15,715 nt of DNA, from assembly GCA_035942915.1 (NCBI GenBank), contig DASZCR010000024.1, positions 1 through 15,715 of the forward strand. The letters run 5' to 3'. A program made the translations under genes and the position numbers. This stretch comes from DASZCR01 sp035942915. Its GTDB lineage: Bacteria > Acidobacteriota > Blastocatellia > Pyrinomonadales > Pyrinomonadaceae. A model generated the notes under the pieces. It saw only the letters and a list, made by a program, of their open reading frames with translations, was not told the origin of the DNA and ran no database searches. Shown here piece after piece: positions 1-7,325 of the stretch. Within the stretch, counting starts at the first letter, position 1, and each line of letters starts with the position of its first letter.

Positions 1-2237
1 CGCACCTCCGGGCTGCTCAGTTGCAGCGAGCGGTCTGCGTCGCGGAAGTTCTCGTCCTTCTTGATGCGTTCGACCAGCTTGTTTGAATACTCGTCGAGCT
101 TGTCGATGTCAGGCCCCGCGATGTAGAAGCCGAGCGCGGAGCCGCCGCGTCCGCCGCCGCCGCCGATGGCCGAGCCGATGGACGAGCCGCCCGATGCCCC
201 GATGATGTACTCCTTCGGATACTTCCTCTTGCGAATCATGTCGCGCGTGCGCTGAATCAGTTCGGCCTGCGAAAACTCGCGCTCCTCGACCGGCTTGAGT
301 CTGACCTGCACCGAGCCGGTGTTCGGTTGGCCGCCGCCGCCGAAGCCGCCCGCGTTGACAAGCGTGCTCTCCACACCCGGTATCTGCTCGCGCACGTCGC
401 GCGCGACGCGCTCAAGCACGGACTGCGTCGCCGCCAGACTCGTCCCCTGCGGCGCACGCAGAGAGACCTGATAGGCCGATTCGTCTTCGTCGGGCAGGAA
501 GTTGTAACCGACGTATTTGTAGAGCGGCCAGATGGAGGCGACGACAAGGACGCAGATGACGACGATGATGAAGCGATGCGCCATCGACCAGCGCAACATC
601 CACATGTACGCGCGGTCAATCGGCTTATAAAAACGCCCTTCCTTCGAGGCCGAATGAGCCTTGCTGTGCTCTTCGTCGTGTCGCGTTCGCTCCTCGTCCT
701 TGTCGCCATCGCCACCCGCACCTGTGGCAGGCAACCCTTCCGGCGTGACGGCCTCTTTCGGCGGCTTAATCCAACGCGCGGCCAGCATCGGCGTCAGCGT
801 GAAGGAGACGATGAGCGAGACGGCAATGGCCGCCGCCGAGGTCAGACCGAACGACGACATGAAGCGTCCGACGATGCCAGACATGAAGCCGACCGGGATG
901 AAGACTGCGAGCAGCGAGAGCGTCGTCGCCATCACGGCCAGACCAATCTCGCGCGTTCCCTCAACCGCCGCCTGATATGGGTGCATCCCTTTCTCTTCGA
1001 CGAAGCGGTAGATGTTCTCAAGGACGACGATAGCGTCGTCGATAACGATGCCGACCATCAGCGTCAGCGCGAGCATCGTCATCTGGTTGAGCGAGTAGCC
1101 GAGCGCGGCGATGATGGCGAACGAGGCGATGATGGAAGTCGGGATGGCGAGCGCCGCGATAATCGTCGAGCGGAAGTTCCACAGGAAGAGGAAAACAATC
1201 AGTGCGGCGAGCAGGCCGCCGACGACCAAGTGCTCCTCGATGGCGTGCAGACTCGTTTCGATAAATTCCGATTGGTCGCGCGTGACGGCGACCTTAATGT
1301 CCGGCGGCAGCAGCGGCAGAATCTCTGCCATGCGCTGCTTGACGCCTTCGATGACGGCAATCGTGTTCGCGCCTGACTGCTTGCGGATGCCGAGCGAGAC
1401 CGAAGGCACGCCGTTCAGAGAGGCGGCCGAAGTCGGGTCAACGCCGCTGTCTTCGACGCGCCCCACGTCGCGCACCTTGACGGCGTAGCCGTTCCTCGTC
1501 GCCACGACGATGTCGTTAAACTCCTCGACCTTCGTGACGCGTGAGAGCGTCCGCAAGGTGACCGTGCGCGCACCCTCGTCGAGACGCCCGCCCGGCAGTT
1601 CGAGGTTCTGCGCCCGGAGAGCGTTCGTCACTTCCGTCACCGAGAGGTTGTAGGCGCGCAGCCTGTCCGGCTCGATGTAAACCTTTATCTCGCGTTGGCG
1701 TCCGCCGAAGACGACCACTTCGCCGACGCCGTCGGCCGATTCGATGCGCTCCTGTATCTGATTCTGAACGAGCGTCGTCAACTCAATCGAAGAGCGCGGC
1801 GCACTGATGGCGTAGACGAGGACGGGCTGCGAGTCCGGGTCGGACTTGCGGACGACGGGCGGGTCGGCCGTCTCCGGCAGACGATTGATGACGGTGCTGA
1901 CTTTGTCGCGCACCTCCTGCGTCGCCAGGTCTGGGTCTTTTTCGAGGTTGAAGCTGATGGTCACGTTCGAGCGTCCCTGCGCCGAACTCGACCGCATCTC
2001 GTCAATGCCGGGAACGGTGTTGACGACGCCCTCGATGATGTCCGTAATCTCCGTCTCAATCTCCTGCGGCGCAGCGCCGGGGTTGTTGGTCTGAACGGAG
2101 ACGGTCGGGATGTCGATTTTCGGGAAGCGGTCAACGCCGAGCGTGAAGAAGGCGAAGCCGCCGACGACCGTCAGAATGAGAATGATGACGGTGGCGAAGA
2201 CGGGACGCCGCACGCAAATTTCAGCTAACTTTTGCAT
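1..2237 (-). CDS. RND efflux pump inner-membrane subunit, HAE1/AcrB-like (3' end outside window)
   Basis: This is the proton-driven inner-membrane transporter of a tripartite drug or toxic-compound efflux system. It reads from ATG at 2237 to the left edge, giving 745 codons of a family usually about 1,030-1,060 residues long, so the last quarter or so is missing. The N-terminus (MQKLAEICVRRPVFATVI) is typical of HAE1 RND proteins: a short cytoplasmic helix then TM1. The proton-relay segment GIVIDDAIVVLENIYR in TM4 is intact, with the two aspartates at residues 400-401. TM5-TM6 (FIPVGFMSGIVGRF ... TLTPMLAARW) follow. A highly charged loop of about 40 residues and a glycine-rich periplasmic stretch (GGGGGRGGSALG) come after that. 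The gene lies 81 bp downstream of the adaptor gene on the same strand, so the two are almost certainly co-transcribed. Substrate cannot be told from sequence. I see no strong Shine-Dalgarno before the ATG, so translation may depend on the upstream gene. Confidence 0.95.
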   Translation of the reverse strand, partial: MQKLAEICVRRPVFATVIILILTVVGGFAFFTLGVDRFPKIDIPTVSVQTNNPGAAPQEIETEITDIIEGVVNTVPGIDEMRSSSAQGRSNVTISFNLEKDPDLATQEVRDKVSTVINRLPETADPPVVRKSDPDSQPVLVYAISAPRSSIELTTLVQNQIQERIESADGVGEVVVFGGRQREIKVYIEPDRLRAYNLSVTEVTNALRAQNLELPGGRLDEGARTVTLRTLSRVTKVEEFNDIVVATRNGYAVKVRDVGRVEDSGVDPTSAASLNGVPSVSLGIRKQSGANTIAVIEGVKQRMAEILPLLPPDIKVAVTRDQSEFIETSLHAIEEHLVVGGLLAALIVFLFLWNFRSTIIAALAIPTSIIASFAIIAALGYSLNQMTMLALTLMVGIVIDDAIVVLENIYRFVEEKGMHPYQAAVEGTREIGLAVMATTLSLLAVFIPVGFMSGIVGRFMSSFGLTSAAAIAVSLIVSFTLTPMLAARWIKPPKEAVTPEGLPATGAGGDGDKDEERTRHDEEHSKAHSASKEGRFYKPIDRAYMWMLRWSMAHRFIIVVICVLVVASIWPLYKYVGYNFLPDEDESAYQVSLRAPQGTSLAATQSVLERVARDVREQIPGVESTLVNAGGFGGGGQPNTGSVQVRLKPVEEREFSQAELIQRTRDMIRKRKYPKEYIIGASGGSSIGSAIGGGGGRGGSALGFYIAGPDIDKLDEYSNKLVERIKKDENFRDADRSLQLSSPEV

Positions 2238-2278
2238 GGCGAATTAACAGTAAGTAGTCAATTAAGTTTGAAGGCTAA

Positions 2279-2320
2279 AGTCTGAAGTCTGTTCTCAGTT
2301 TCGATTTCAGACCACAGACT
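2279..2320 (-). repeat. Imperfect intercistronic hairpin between adaptor and pump genes
   Basis: The arms 2279-2291 and 2308-2320 are 13 bases each and pair with two mismatches around a 16-base loop. The left arm lies within a tandem 7-mer duplication (AAGTCTG at 2278-2284 and 2285-2291). The right arm overlaps the adaptor stop codon. There is no clear T-tract in the direction of transcription, so a full terminator is unlikely. A role in partial termination or mRNA processing between adaptor and pump is an inference. Confidence 0.5.
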
Positions 2321-3668
2321 AGGCGACGCGCACGCGTGCGCCCTCGAAGAGTTGTTCGAGATTGCTGGTGGCGACCACTTCGTCGGCGTTGACGCCGGAG
2401 ATGATTTGTACCCAGTCGGCCTCTTCCGTGCCGATTTGCACGACACGTAGTTTCGCCGTCTCGCCTTCGATGACGAAGACGCGGAAAGATTGCGTGTTCT
2501 GGTCTGAGACGACGGCTGCGCGCGGCACGTAGACGGCGCGGTTGCCGCCCTGACGCACGATGCGCGCCGTCGCGAACATCCCTGAGCGCAGCGCATTGTC
2601 GGGATTCGCGACGGCCGCTTCGACCGTCGCCGCGCGCGAGACGGGGTCAACCGCCGGGTTGACGGCAATCACCTGTCCCGCAAATTTACGTTCGCGGTGC
2701 GCCTCGACTTCGAGCGAGACGCCCATGCCCGGCGTGATAAACGGCGTCTCGGCTTCAGGAACCTGTAATTGCAGTTTGAGCGGGTTGGTGCGCAGGAGCG
2801 TCGCCACGACGGACGAGGGCGTGACGAACTCGCCGACGGCGATGGGACGACTGCTGATAAAACCGGCATAAGGGGCGCGCACAATCGTGTCGGCCACGGC
2901 CTTCTCCGCAATGGCGACGGCCGAACGCGCCGCTTCGACCTGCGCCTCCGCGCTCTGTATCGCCTGATTGCTCTGACGCGCCGCGTTGATGGCGGCCTCC
3001 ATCTGTTGCCGCGCGCTGTTGACGCGCGCACGCGCCGTGTCGCGCGCCGTGCGGTGCTGTTCGTAGATGCTCACGGCCACGTCGCCCGTCTCAACCAACT
3101 CCCTGTAGCGCCGCTCGTTGGCCTCGGCCAGACGCAACTCCGCCTGCGCCTGTTCGAGACTCGAACCGGCCGAGCGCACTTCCGGGATGCTGCTGGCGTC
3201 GAAGTTGCCGCCCGGACGCAGACCGAGACGCGCCTCGGCCTGTCTGACACCCGCGACGGCCTGCGTCACCCCTGCGCGCGCCTGTTGCAGACGAAGACGC
3301 GCGTCTCTGTCGTTCAGACGCGCGACGATGTCGCCCTGACGGACGAACGCGCCGACGCCGACCGGCGTCGAGACCACCTGACCGGAAGCCTGCGGGGCGA
3401 TGTCTGAAACCTCGTCGGCCGTGAGACTGCCCGTCGCTTGAAAGAACGAAGGCACCTCGCGCGCGACGGCCTGCGCGGTGGTGACGGCGATGACGGGGCC
3501 ATCTGCCGCCGCTGCGCCGCGCTCTTCTCTGGCGCCTCCTTTTTCGCCGCCCTTCGCGTCGGCCTTCGACTCGGAGCGCCCGCAGCCCGCCGCCGACAGC
3601 GCGACCAAAAGCGCGCAACACACGAGCGCGACGGCGCGGATTCTCGACGGGAGAGTTGAAACAAACAT
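2319..3668 (-). CDS. RND efflux periplasmic adaptor (membrane fusion protein), lipoprotein
   Basis: This 449-aa adaptor would connect the RND pump encoded just downstream to an outer-membrane channel. Residues 1-29 form a lipoprotein signal: arginines in the n-region, a hydrophobic run, and SAAGC with Cys29 as the lipidation site. A charged low-complexity linker follows. The MFP architecture is clear: first half of the lipoyl/barrel-sandwich domain (SGQVVSTPVGVGAFVRQGDIVARL), a long alpha-hairpin rich in Ala, Gln and Arg with an unusually glycine/proline-containing break (LGLRPGGNFDASSIPEVRS), the second lipoyl half (DTIVRAPYAGFISSRPIAVG), then the beta-barrel and membrane-proximal domains. 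Length is within the family range (350-450). The ATG at 3668 is preceded by an AAGGTAGGT Shine-Dalgarno-like stretch. No outer-membrane channel gene is in the window; it may be off the left edge. Confidence 0.95.
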   Translation of the reverse strand: MFVSTLPSRIRAVALVCCALLVALSAAGCGRSESKADAKGGEKGGAREERGAAAADGPVIAVTTAQAVAREVPSFFQATGSLTADEVSDIAPQASGQVVSTPVGVGAFVRQGDIVARLNDRDARLRLQQARAGVTQAVAGVRQAEARLGLRPGGNFDASSIPEVRSAGSSLEQAQAELRLAEANERRYRELVETGDVAVSIYEQHRTARDTARARVNSARQQMEAAINAARQSNQAIQSAEAQVEAARSAVAIAEKAVADTIVRAPYAGFISSRPIAVGEFVTPSSVVATLLRTNPLKLQLQVPEAETPFITPGMGVSLEVEAHRERKFAGQVIAVNPAVDPVSRAATVEAAVANPDNALRSGMFATARIVRQGGNRAVYVPRAAVVSDQNTQSFRVFVIEGETAKLRVVQIGTEEADWVQIISGVNADEVVATSNLEQLFEGARVRVA

Positions 3669-3896
3669 AAAGTGACTCTGTACCTACCTTTAGTGTCTGA
3701 AGGGGGATTATCTGTTAAGACGCCGGACGACTCCTCGCGGTTACCACTTTTTTCGCGCGGCTGCCATGCGGATATCGACCTGTAGTGCGACGGTAAGTTA
3801 AATTGATGCGAAGTTTCGCCGACACTAGAGCATAGGAAACTTACGTTTGGAATGTATTAAAGTGTCGAATATGTCACACGCGAGGGGGCGCAGCCG
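3669..3896. promoter_or_regulatory. Divergent intergenic region (efflux operon / 252-aa gene)
   Basis: This 228-bp gap between divergent genes must hold the start signals for both the efflux operon and the plus-strand unit. I cannot pick out a convincing -35/-10 pair for either direction. It is clearly more AT-rich than its surroundings from about 3790 to 3880. It contains an inverted repeat GTAAGTT (3793-3799) / AACTTAC (3838-3844) and a small hairpin GCGAAGTTTCGC between those arms. These could be a regulator site, but no regulator gene is adjacent. Confidence 0.4.
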
Positions 3897-4655
3897 ATGA
3901 CGGACGCATTGGTCGAGAGCAGGCGACGTTTGAGTGAGTTCTTCGCGCTCGGCGCAGACGCCGAACTCGTGGGGACGGAGGATGCGAAATTCGAGTTGAG
4001 CAGAGAAGTGGCCGAAGGTCTCGGCCATTTCCATATCGAATGGCACATTGTTCCTACGGCGGCGTCCGTCCCACTCGACGAACATTATTTCGCGCGCCTC
4101 TACCCTTCAGCGCCGAGAGACTTTGCGCGCACGCGCGAGCACGGCGCGAGTTACCGCGAGCGCATCGTCGAAGGGCACAAGCGACTTCAAGGGCGCGTCG
4201 TCGGAGTCGAGACGACGGCGAAGCCGCGCTACCTGCCCGGCAACCGACAGTTCTACGGCAGCCCCTACGGCCACGACCCCTCGGCCGACCCCTTCGCCCC
4301 TTACATGGGACGCGCCGGGATGATGAACGGCACGCGCTACGCGCACAACTACCTGTCGCTACGCACCTTTCTCCGCGTCGTCAACGAAGACTGGCGGGCG
4401 CGCGCGATTCTGCCCGCCGGCTATCGCGTGACGGTCTGTCCGCCCGCCGTCTTCAATCTCGTCGGCACGATTTTTCATCCCGAATGGAGCGAGACGGAGA
4501 CGCTCGAACTCGGTTTCTACCGCGACGAAGCGGGCAACGCCACCTGCTACGCCGTCGGCCCGAACGCGCCGGGCGACTTCTCTTTCATCAGCGAAGTTGA
4601 GGGCGAGTCCGAATGGTCTCTGGCGGGATTTCGGCTCGCCGTCGTCCCGGACTGA
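3897..4655 (+). CDS. Hypothetical protein, 252 aa, unrecognised family
   Basis: I do not recognise this protein. It has no signal peptide or membrane segment and looks like a soluble cytoplasmic protein. It is rich in aromatic residues in its middle and C-terminal parts, with distinctive stretches such as YLPGNRQFYGSPYGHDPSAD, MNGTRYAHNYLSLRTFLRVV and VCPPAVFNLVGTIFHPEW. The many His, Tyr and Asn residues in the central section could form a ligand or metal site, but no known motif is evident. The ATG at 3897 is preceded by a GAGGGGG Shine-Dalgarno-like run about 8 bases upstream. It ends 17 bp before the ECF sigma factor start on the same strand, so it probably shares a transcript with it. 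That places it upstream of an envelope-stress module, but its role there is unknown. Confidence 0.75.
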   Translation: MTDALVESRRRLSEFFALGADAELVGTEDAKFELSREVAEGLGHFHIEWHIVPTAASVPLDEHYFARLYPSAPRDFARTREHGASYRERIVEGHKRLQGRVVGVETTAKPRYLPGNRQFYGSPYGHDPSADPFAPYMGRAGMMNGTRYAHNYLSLRTFLRVVNEDWRARAILPAGYRVTVCPPAVFNLVGTIFHPEWSETETLELGFYRDEAGNATCYAVGPNAPGDFSFISEVEGESEWSLAGFRLAVVPD

Positions 4656-4672
4656 AGAGCAATCGTTGCACG

Positions 4673-5299
4673 ATGGCCGACACCTCCTACCCGGAAGGCC
4701 GCGACGTAGCTGTGGCCGCCTCGACAACAGAGCCGCTCGACGGCGAACTGGCGGCGCGCGCTCTGGCAGGTGACGAGGAGGCGTTCGAGGAGTTGTTCAA
4801 ACGCCACCGGCGGCGCGTCGCATTGATTGCCTCACGCTTCTTCCGCCAACGCGAGCAGATTGAAGAGGTCGTGCAGGAAAGTTTCGCCAAAGCCTACTTC
4901 GGGCTGGCGAGCTTTGCCGACGAACGCGAATCATCCTTCGCCGGATGGCTGGCGCGCATCGCCTTCAACGCCTGTTACGACGAATTGCGACGCGCCAAAC
5001 GTCGGCCGGAGAGCGGCGCAGACGAGCTTTCCGAGGATGAGACGGCGCGTCTCGGCGCACGCGTGCGAACGGAAGCGGCGGGCGGCAGTGTCGAATCGGA
5101 AGCCGTCACGCGCGACCTCGCCGGAAAGCTGCTCTCACGTCTGAGCGCGGAAGACCGTCTGGTGCTTGTCATGCTCGACGCGGAGGAGATGTCTGTGGCG
5201 GAAATCGCCGCGTTGATGAAGTGGTCTGCGTCGAAGGTAAAGGTGCGGGCGCACCGTGCGCGCGCGTCGCTGCGTCGCGTACTGGAAAGATTCCTGTAA
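4673..5299 (+). CDS. ECF (sigma-70 family, RpoE-like) RNA polymerase sigma factor
   Basis: This is a 208-aa alternative sigma factor of the extracytoplasmic-function class. Region 2 covers about residues 37-108 (AFEELFKRHRRRVALIASRF, QIEEVVQESFAKAYFGL, FAGWLARIAFNACYDELRR). A variable acidic linker follows (about 110-148). Region 4 (about 150-203) has the LSAEDRLVLVMLDAEEMSVA segment and the helix-turn-helix MSVAEIAALMKWSASKVKVR. The reading frame is open to an ATG at 4613, but that start would sit inside the preceding gene. The ATG at 4673 has a GAAGAG motif about 13 bases upstream and gives the usual ECF length. It is followed by a one-TM protein and a Spy/CnrX-like protein, the usual sigma / anti-sigma / sensor order, so its activity is probably controlled by those partners. 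Confidence 0.93.
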   Translation: MADTSYPEGRDVAVAASTTEPLDGELAARALAGDEEAFEELFKRHRRRVALIASRFFRQREQIEEVVQESFAKAYFGLASFADERESSFAGWLARIAFNACYDELRRAKRRPESGADELSEDETARLGARVRTEAAGGSVESEAVTRDLAGKLLSRLSAEDRLVLVMLDAEEMSVAEIAALMKWSASKVKVRAHRARASLRRVLERFL

Positions 5300-5375
5300 C
5301 CGTCGGTGCAGCGCGTGCGTTTTAAGGAACAAAAGTGGCCGAAGTGCGGCCGCCGGTCTTTGCGGATAGATAACG

Positions 5376-5810
5376 ATGTCCACTCACGAAGAAAAGCGCC
5401 GTTCGCACGAACGGCTGGAACGGTTCGGCAGCGAACTCGTGCGCGCCTCGGCGTCGAACGAAGAGGAGGCGGAGCGGGCGGCCGCGTCGCCGTTCCTCTA
5501 CACGCGCCTGCGTGCGCGCATCGCTGCCGAGCGGACGCGTCGTGCTGAAGGCGAGCGCCGTCTGGTGCTGCTCGTCGTCCTGCGCCGCGCCATCCCGGCA
5601 CTGGCGCTCGTCGCCGCCTTCGCCTTCATGCTCTCGCTCTTCGGCGCGGGGAGTGCCTCGAAGACGATAGGCGTGCTCAGCGACGAGGCGCTTCTCGATG
5701 CGCGTGATGCAGGTGTCGAGCGCGTGGTCTTCGCCGACCGGCGTTCGTTGTCGAGCGACGAGGTGCTGGCGACGATTTTGAATGAAGAGGGGCGGGAGGC
5801 TCAGAGATGA
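5376..5810 (+). CDS. Single-pass membrane protein, candidate anti-sigma factor
   Basis: This is a 144-aa protein with a charged cytoplasmic N-terminal half (residues 1-65), one hydrophobic segment at about 70-90 (RAIPALALVAAFAFMLSLFG) and an acidic C-terminal tail of about 50 residues. The arrangement, an N-terminal Glu/Arg-rich helical part followed by one TM, matches how ECF anti-sigma factors are built. It sits immediately downstream of the sigma gene (76 bp). There is no HxxxCxxC zinc anti-sigma motif, so it is not a ZAS-type protein; a CnrY-like short anti-sigma is an alternative. Its stop overlaps the next start by 4 bases (ATGA at 5807), which implies translational coupling with the sensor-like gene. 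The function is inferred from context and topology only. Confidence 0.8.
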   Translation: MSTHEEKRRSHERLERFGSELVRASASNEEEAERAAASPFLYTRLRARIAAERTRRAEGERRLVLLVVLRRAIPALALVAAFAFMLSLFGAGSASKTIGVLSDEALLDARDAGVERVVFADRRSLSSDEVLATILNEEGREAQR

Positions 5811-6214
5811 ATTCGCGTCTTAAAACACGGCTCGCCGTCTGGTCTGTCGTCGCCGGTGTCTTCGTTCTCGGCTGTGTGACGGGCGCGTCTCTGAACAGCG
5901 TCTATCTACAGAAGGCCGGGGCGGAGCGCACGGACGCGCGCGCGCGGCGCGACAAGCAGGCGATTTTCGAGGAGATGAAACGCGCGCTCAATCTCAACGA
6001 AACGCAGTCGGCCGAGATACGCACCATCATCGACCAGACGCGCGAAGACTATCGCGCGTTGCGCTCCGACTGTCGGCCGCGCTACGAGGCCATGCGCCAG
6101 AACGCGCGCGCACGCATCCGCGCCCTGCTCACACCCGAACAGCAAAAACTCTTCGACGCACGCAACGCCGAGCGCGACGCCCAACGCGGAGAAGACGACA
6201 AGGGCTGGCGCTGA
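5807..6214 (+). CDS. Membrane-anchored Spy/CpxP/CnrX-like periplasmic protein
   Basis: This 135-aa protein has an N-terminal membrane anchor or lipoprotein signal (residues 8-28; VLGC at 20-23 is a weak lipobox) followed by an all-helical, strongly charged periplasmic domain. It carries two copies of the family's LTxxQ-type helix start: LNLNETQ (61-67) and LLTPEQQKLF (107-116). Together with the spacing between them, this is the layout of Spy, CpxP, ZraP and CnrX proteins, which act as periplasmic chaperones or metal/stress sensors. The periplasmic part has no histidine and one cysteine (Cys89), so the His-rich metal sites of CnrX or ZraP are absent. It is coupled by a 4-base overlap to the candidate anti-sigma gene and ends the operon just before a very strong hairpin. 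It most likely senses envelope state for the sigma factor, though a simple chaperone role is possible. Confidence 0.85.
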   Translation: MNSRLKTRLAVWSVVAGVFVLGCVTGASLNSVYLQKAGAERTDARARRDKQAIFEEMKRALNLNETQSAEIRTIIDQTREDYRALRSDCRPRYEAMRQNARARIRALLTPEQQKLFDARNAERDAQRGEDDKGWR

Positions 6215-6239
6215 AAAAACAGCAGACACGGAAAAAGCA

Positions 6240-6305
6240 GACGCAAGAAATCAGTCGGCAGCTAAAACCCTTCAATGTTTTAGCTGCCGACTGATTTCTT
6301 GCGTC
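6240..6305. terminator. Bidirectional terminator: 29-bp perfect inverted repeat
   Basis: The arms 6240-6268 and 6277-6305 are perfectly complementary over 29 bases around an 8-base loop (CCTTCAAT). It lies between the convergent genes ending at 6214 (plus) and 6323 (minus). Imperfect complementarity continues outward for roughly another 10-15 bases. T-rich (CTTTCG, plus side) and A-rich (GGAAAAAGC, left side) flanks fit termination in both directions. The stem is much longer than a typical intrinsic terminator. Confidence 0.85.
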
Positions 6306-6322
6306 TTTCGTGCCGTCGTCTT

Positions 6323-7264
6323 TCAGTGTCCTGAGAACTTCTCGCCGGCTTCGATGCGGAGGGGCAGTTTGTTCTGCTGCGGCGGAAGCGGGCAGGTGGC
6401 ATACTCTGTGAAGGCGCAGGGCGGGCTGTATGCCTTGTTGAAATCTAAGAGCACTTTTCCTTGAGCGTCCGGCGGGTCTGCGTAGAGGTAACGACCCGCG
6501 CCGTAGGTCTCGCGCCCGCTCGTCTCGTCGGCGAAGATGATGAAGAGTTCCGACGCTCCTGCCTCCGACAACGCGTCGAGACTGTAAGACTTGCCGCCGA
6601 CCTCGAAATGCAGCGTGCCGGGCGAGGGCGTGTCTTCCTGCATGCCGAGGACGTTGACGATGGGTATTGACTTCGGCGGATTGAAAGGCTCGAAACGCGC
6701 CTCGACGCGCCAGCGTTCGTTCGTCGGATAGTATTCAAGCCCTTTGAAGTTGACGCGCGCGGGATTCTCTTTGTCTCTCACACGGAGTCCGAGACGGCCG
6801 CCGCGCTCGATGAGATTGAAGCTCAAACTTCCGAGATTCAAGACGGTCGGCTTCCCGTCCGCATCCGAACGCAGGTCGAGCGTCGAGACGGCCTTCCCTT
6901 CGTGCGTGATTTCGACGCCGGGCTGCGCCTCAAGCCTGACGGTGTCGCCGCTCATGCGAAGCACGCCCGCGAGTTTCGGCGCTTTGCCTGCGGGCAGGAC
7001 TATCTCTCCCGCAGGGTCGCTGCCGAACCTGTTCTCGCCCTCCTTGAGCCAGAAGAGACCGACGAGCGCGAGCCAGCCTTCCTCGCCCTTGAGGCTCGCC
7101 AGACGTTGCGCCTTCCACTGCTCCACTTGCTGAGCGTAAGAGCCTGCATCGCCGCGCGGAGCGGCTCTCTCAACCTTCTCCGCCGGACGCGCGCAGGAAA
7201 GCGACAGCGACAGCAACGCGCAGAGCAGCACAGACAGCGAAGGCGCGCGCCTTCGCTTCCACAC
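6323..7264 (-). CDS. DUF1684 family exported (probable lipo-) protein
   Basis: From the GTG at 7264 this is a 313-aa protein with an export signal (MWKRRRAPSLSVLLCALL, then SLSC as a weak lipobox). The mature part is a DUF1684 protein. The N-terminal family segment is present (WKAQRLASLKGEEGWLALVG, then LFWLKEGENRFGS). The C-terminal signature is also present in the last 35 residues: two cysteines around an aromatic stretch, then CPLPPQQNKLPLRIEAGEK. The biochemical role of DUF1684 is not established as far as I know. The frame stays open to 7447, but that would overlap the upstream monooxygenase. A GTG at 7288 with GGAGAAGGG upstream is an equally usable start. The 7264 start has AGGA about 10 bases upstream and gives the more canonical signal peptide. 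It lies 61 bp after the LLM gene and probably belongs to the same transcript. Confidence 0.9.
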   Translation of the reverse strand: MWKRRRAPSLSVLLCALLSLSLSCARPAEKVERAAPRGDAGSYAQQVEQWKAQRLASLKGEEGWLALVGLFWLKEGENRFGSDPAGEIVLPAGKAPKLAGVLRMSGDTVRLEAQPGVEITHEGKAVSTLDLRSDADGKPTVLNLGSLSFNLIERGGRLGLRVRDKENPARVNFKGLEYYPTNERWRVEARFEPFNPPKSIPIVNVLGMQEDTPSPGTLHFEVGGKSYSLDALSEAGASELFIIFADETSGRETYGAGRYLYADPPDAQGKVLLDFNKAYSPPCAFTEYATCPLPPQQNKLPLRIEAGEKFSGH

Positions 7265-7325
7265 GCTGAAAATTTCCTGCGTAGACACTGCAAGCGTCCC
7301 TTCTCCGGCGAACGATAGAAAAGCA

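Noticed and set aside
327..1376. Long open frame on the plus strand opposite the RND pump gene (also 1695-2228)
   Set aside because: It is antisense to an unmistakable RND coding sequence, and its translation is a charge-rich Arg/Asp composition typical of shadow frames in GC-rich DNA.
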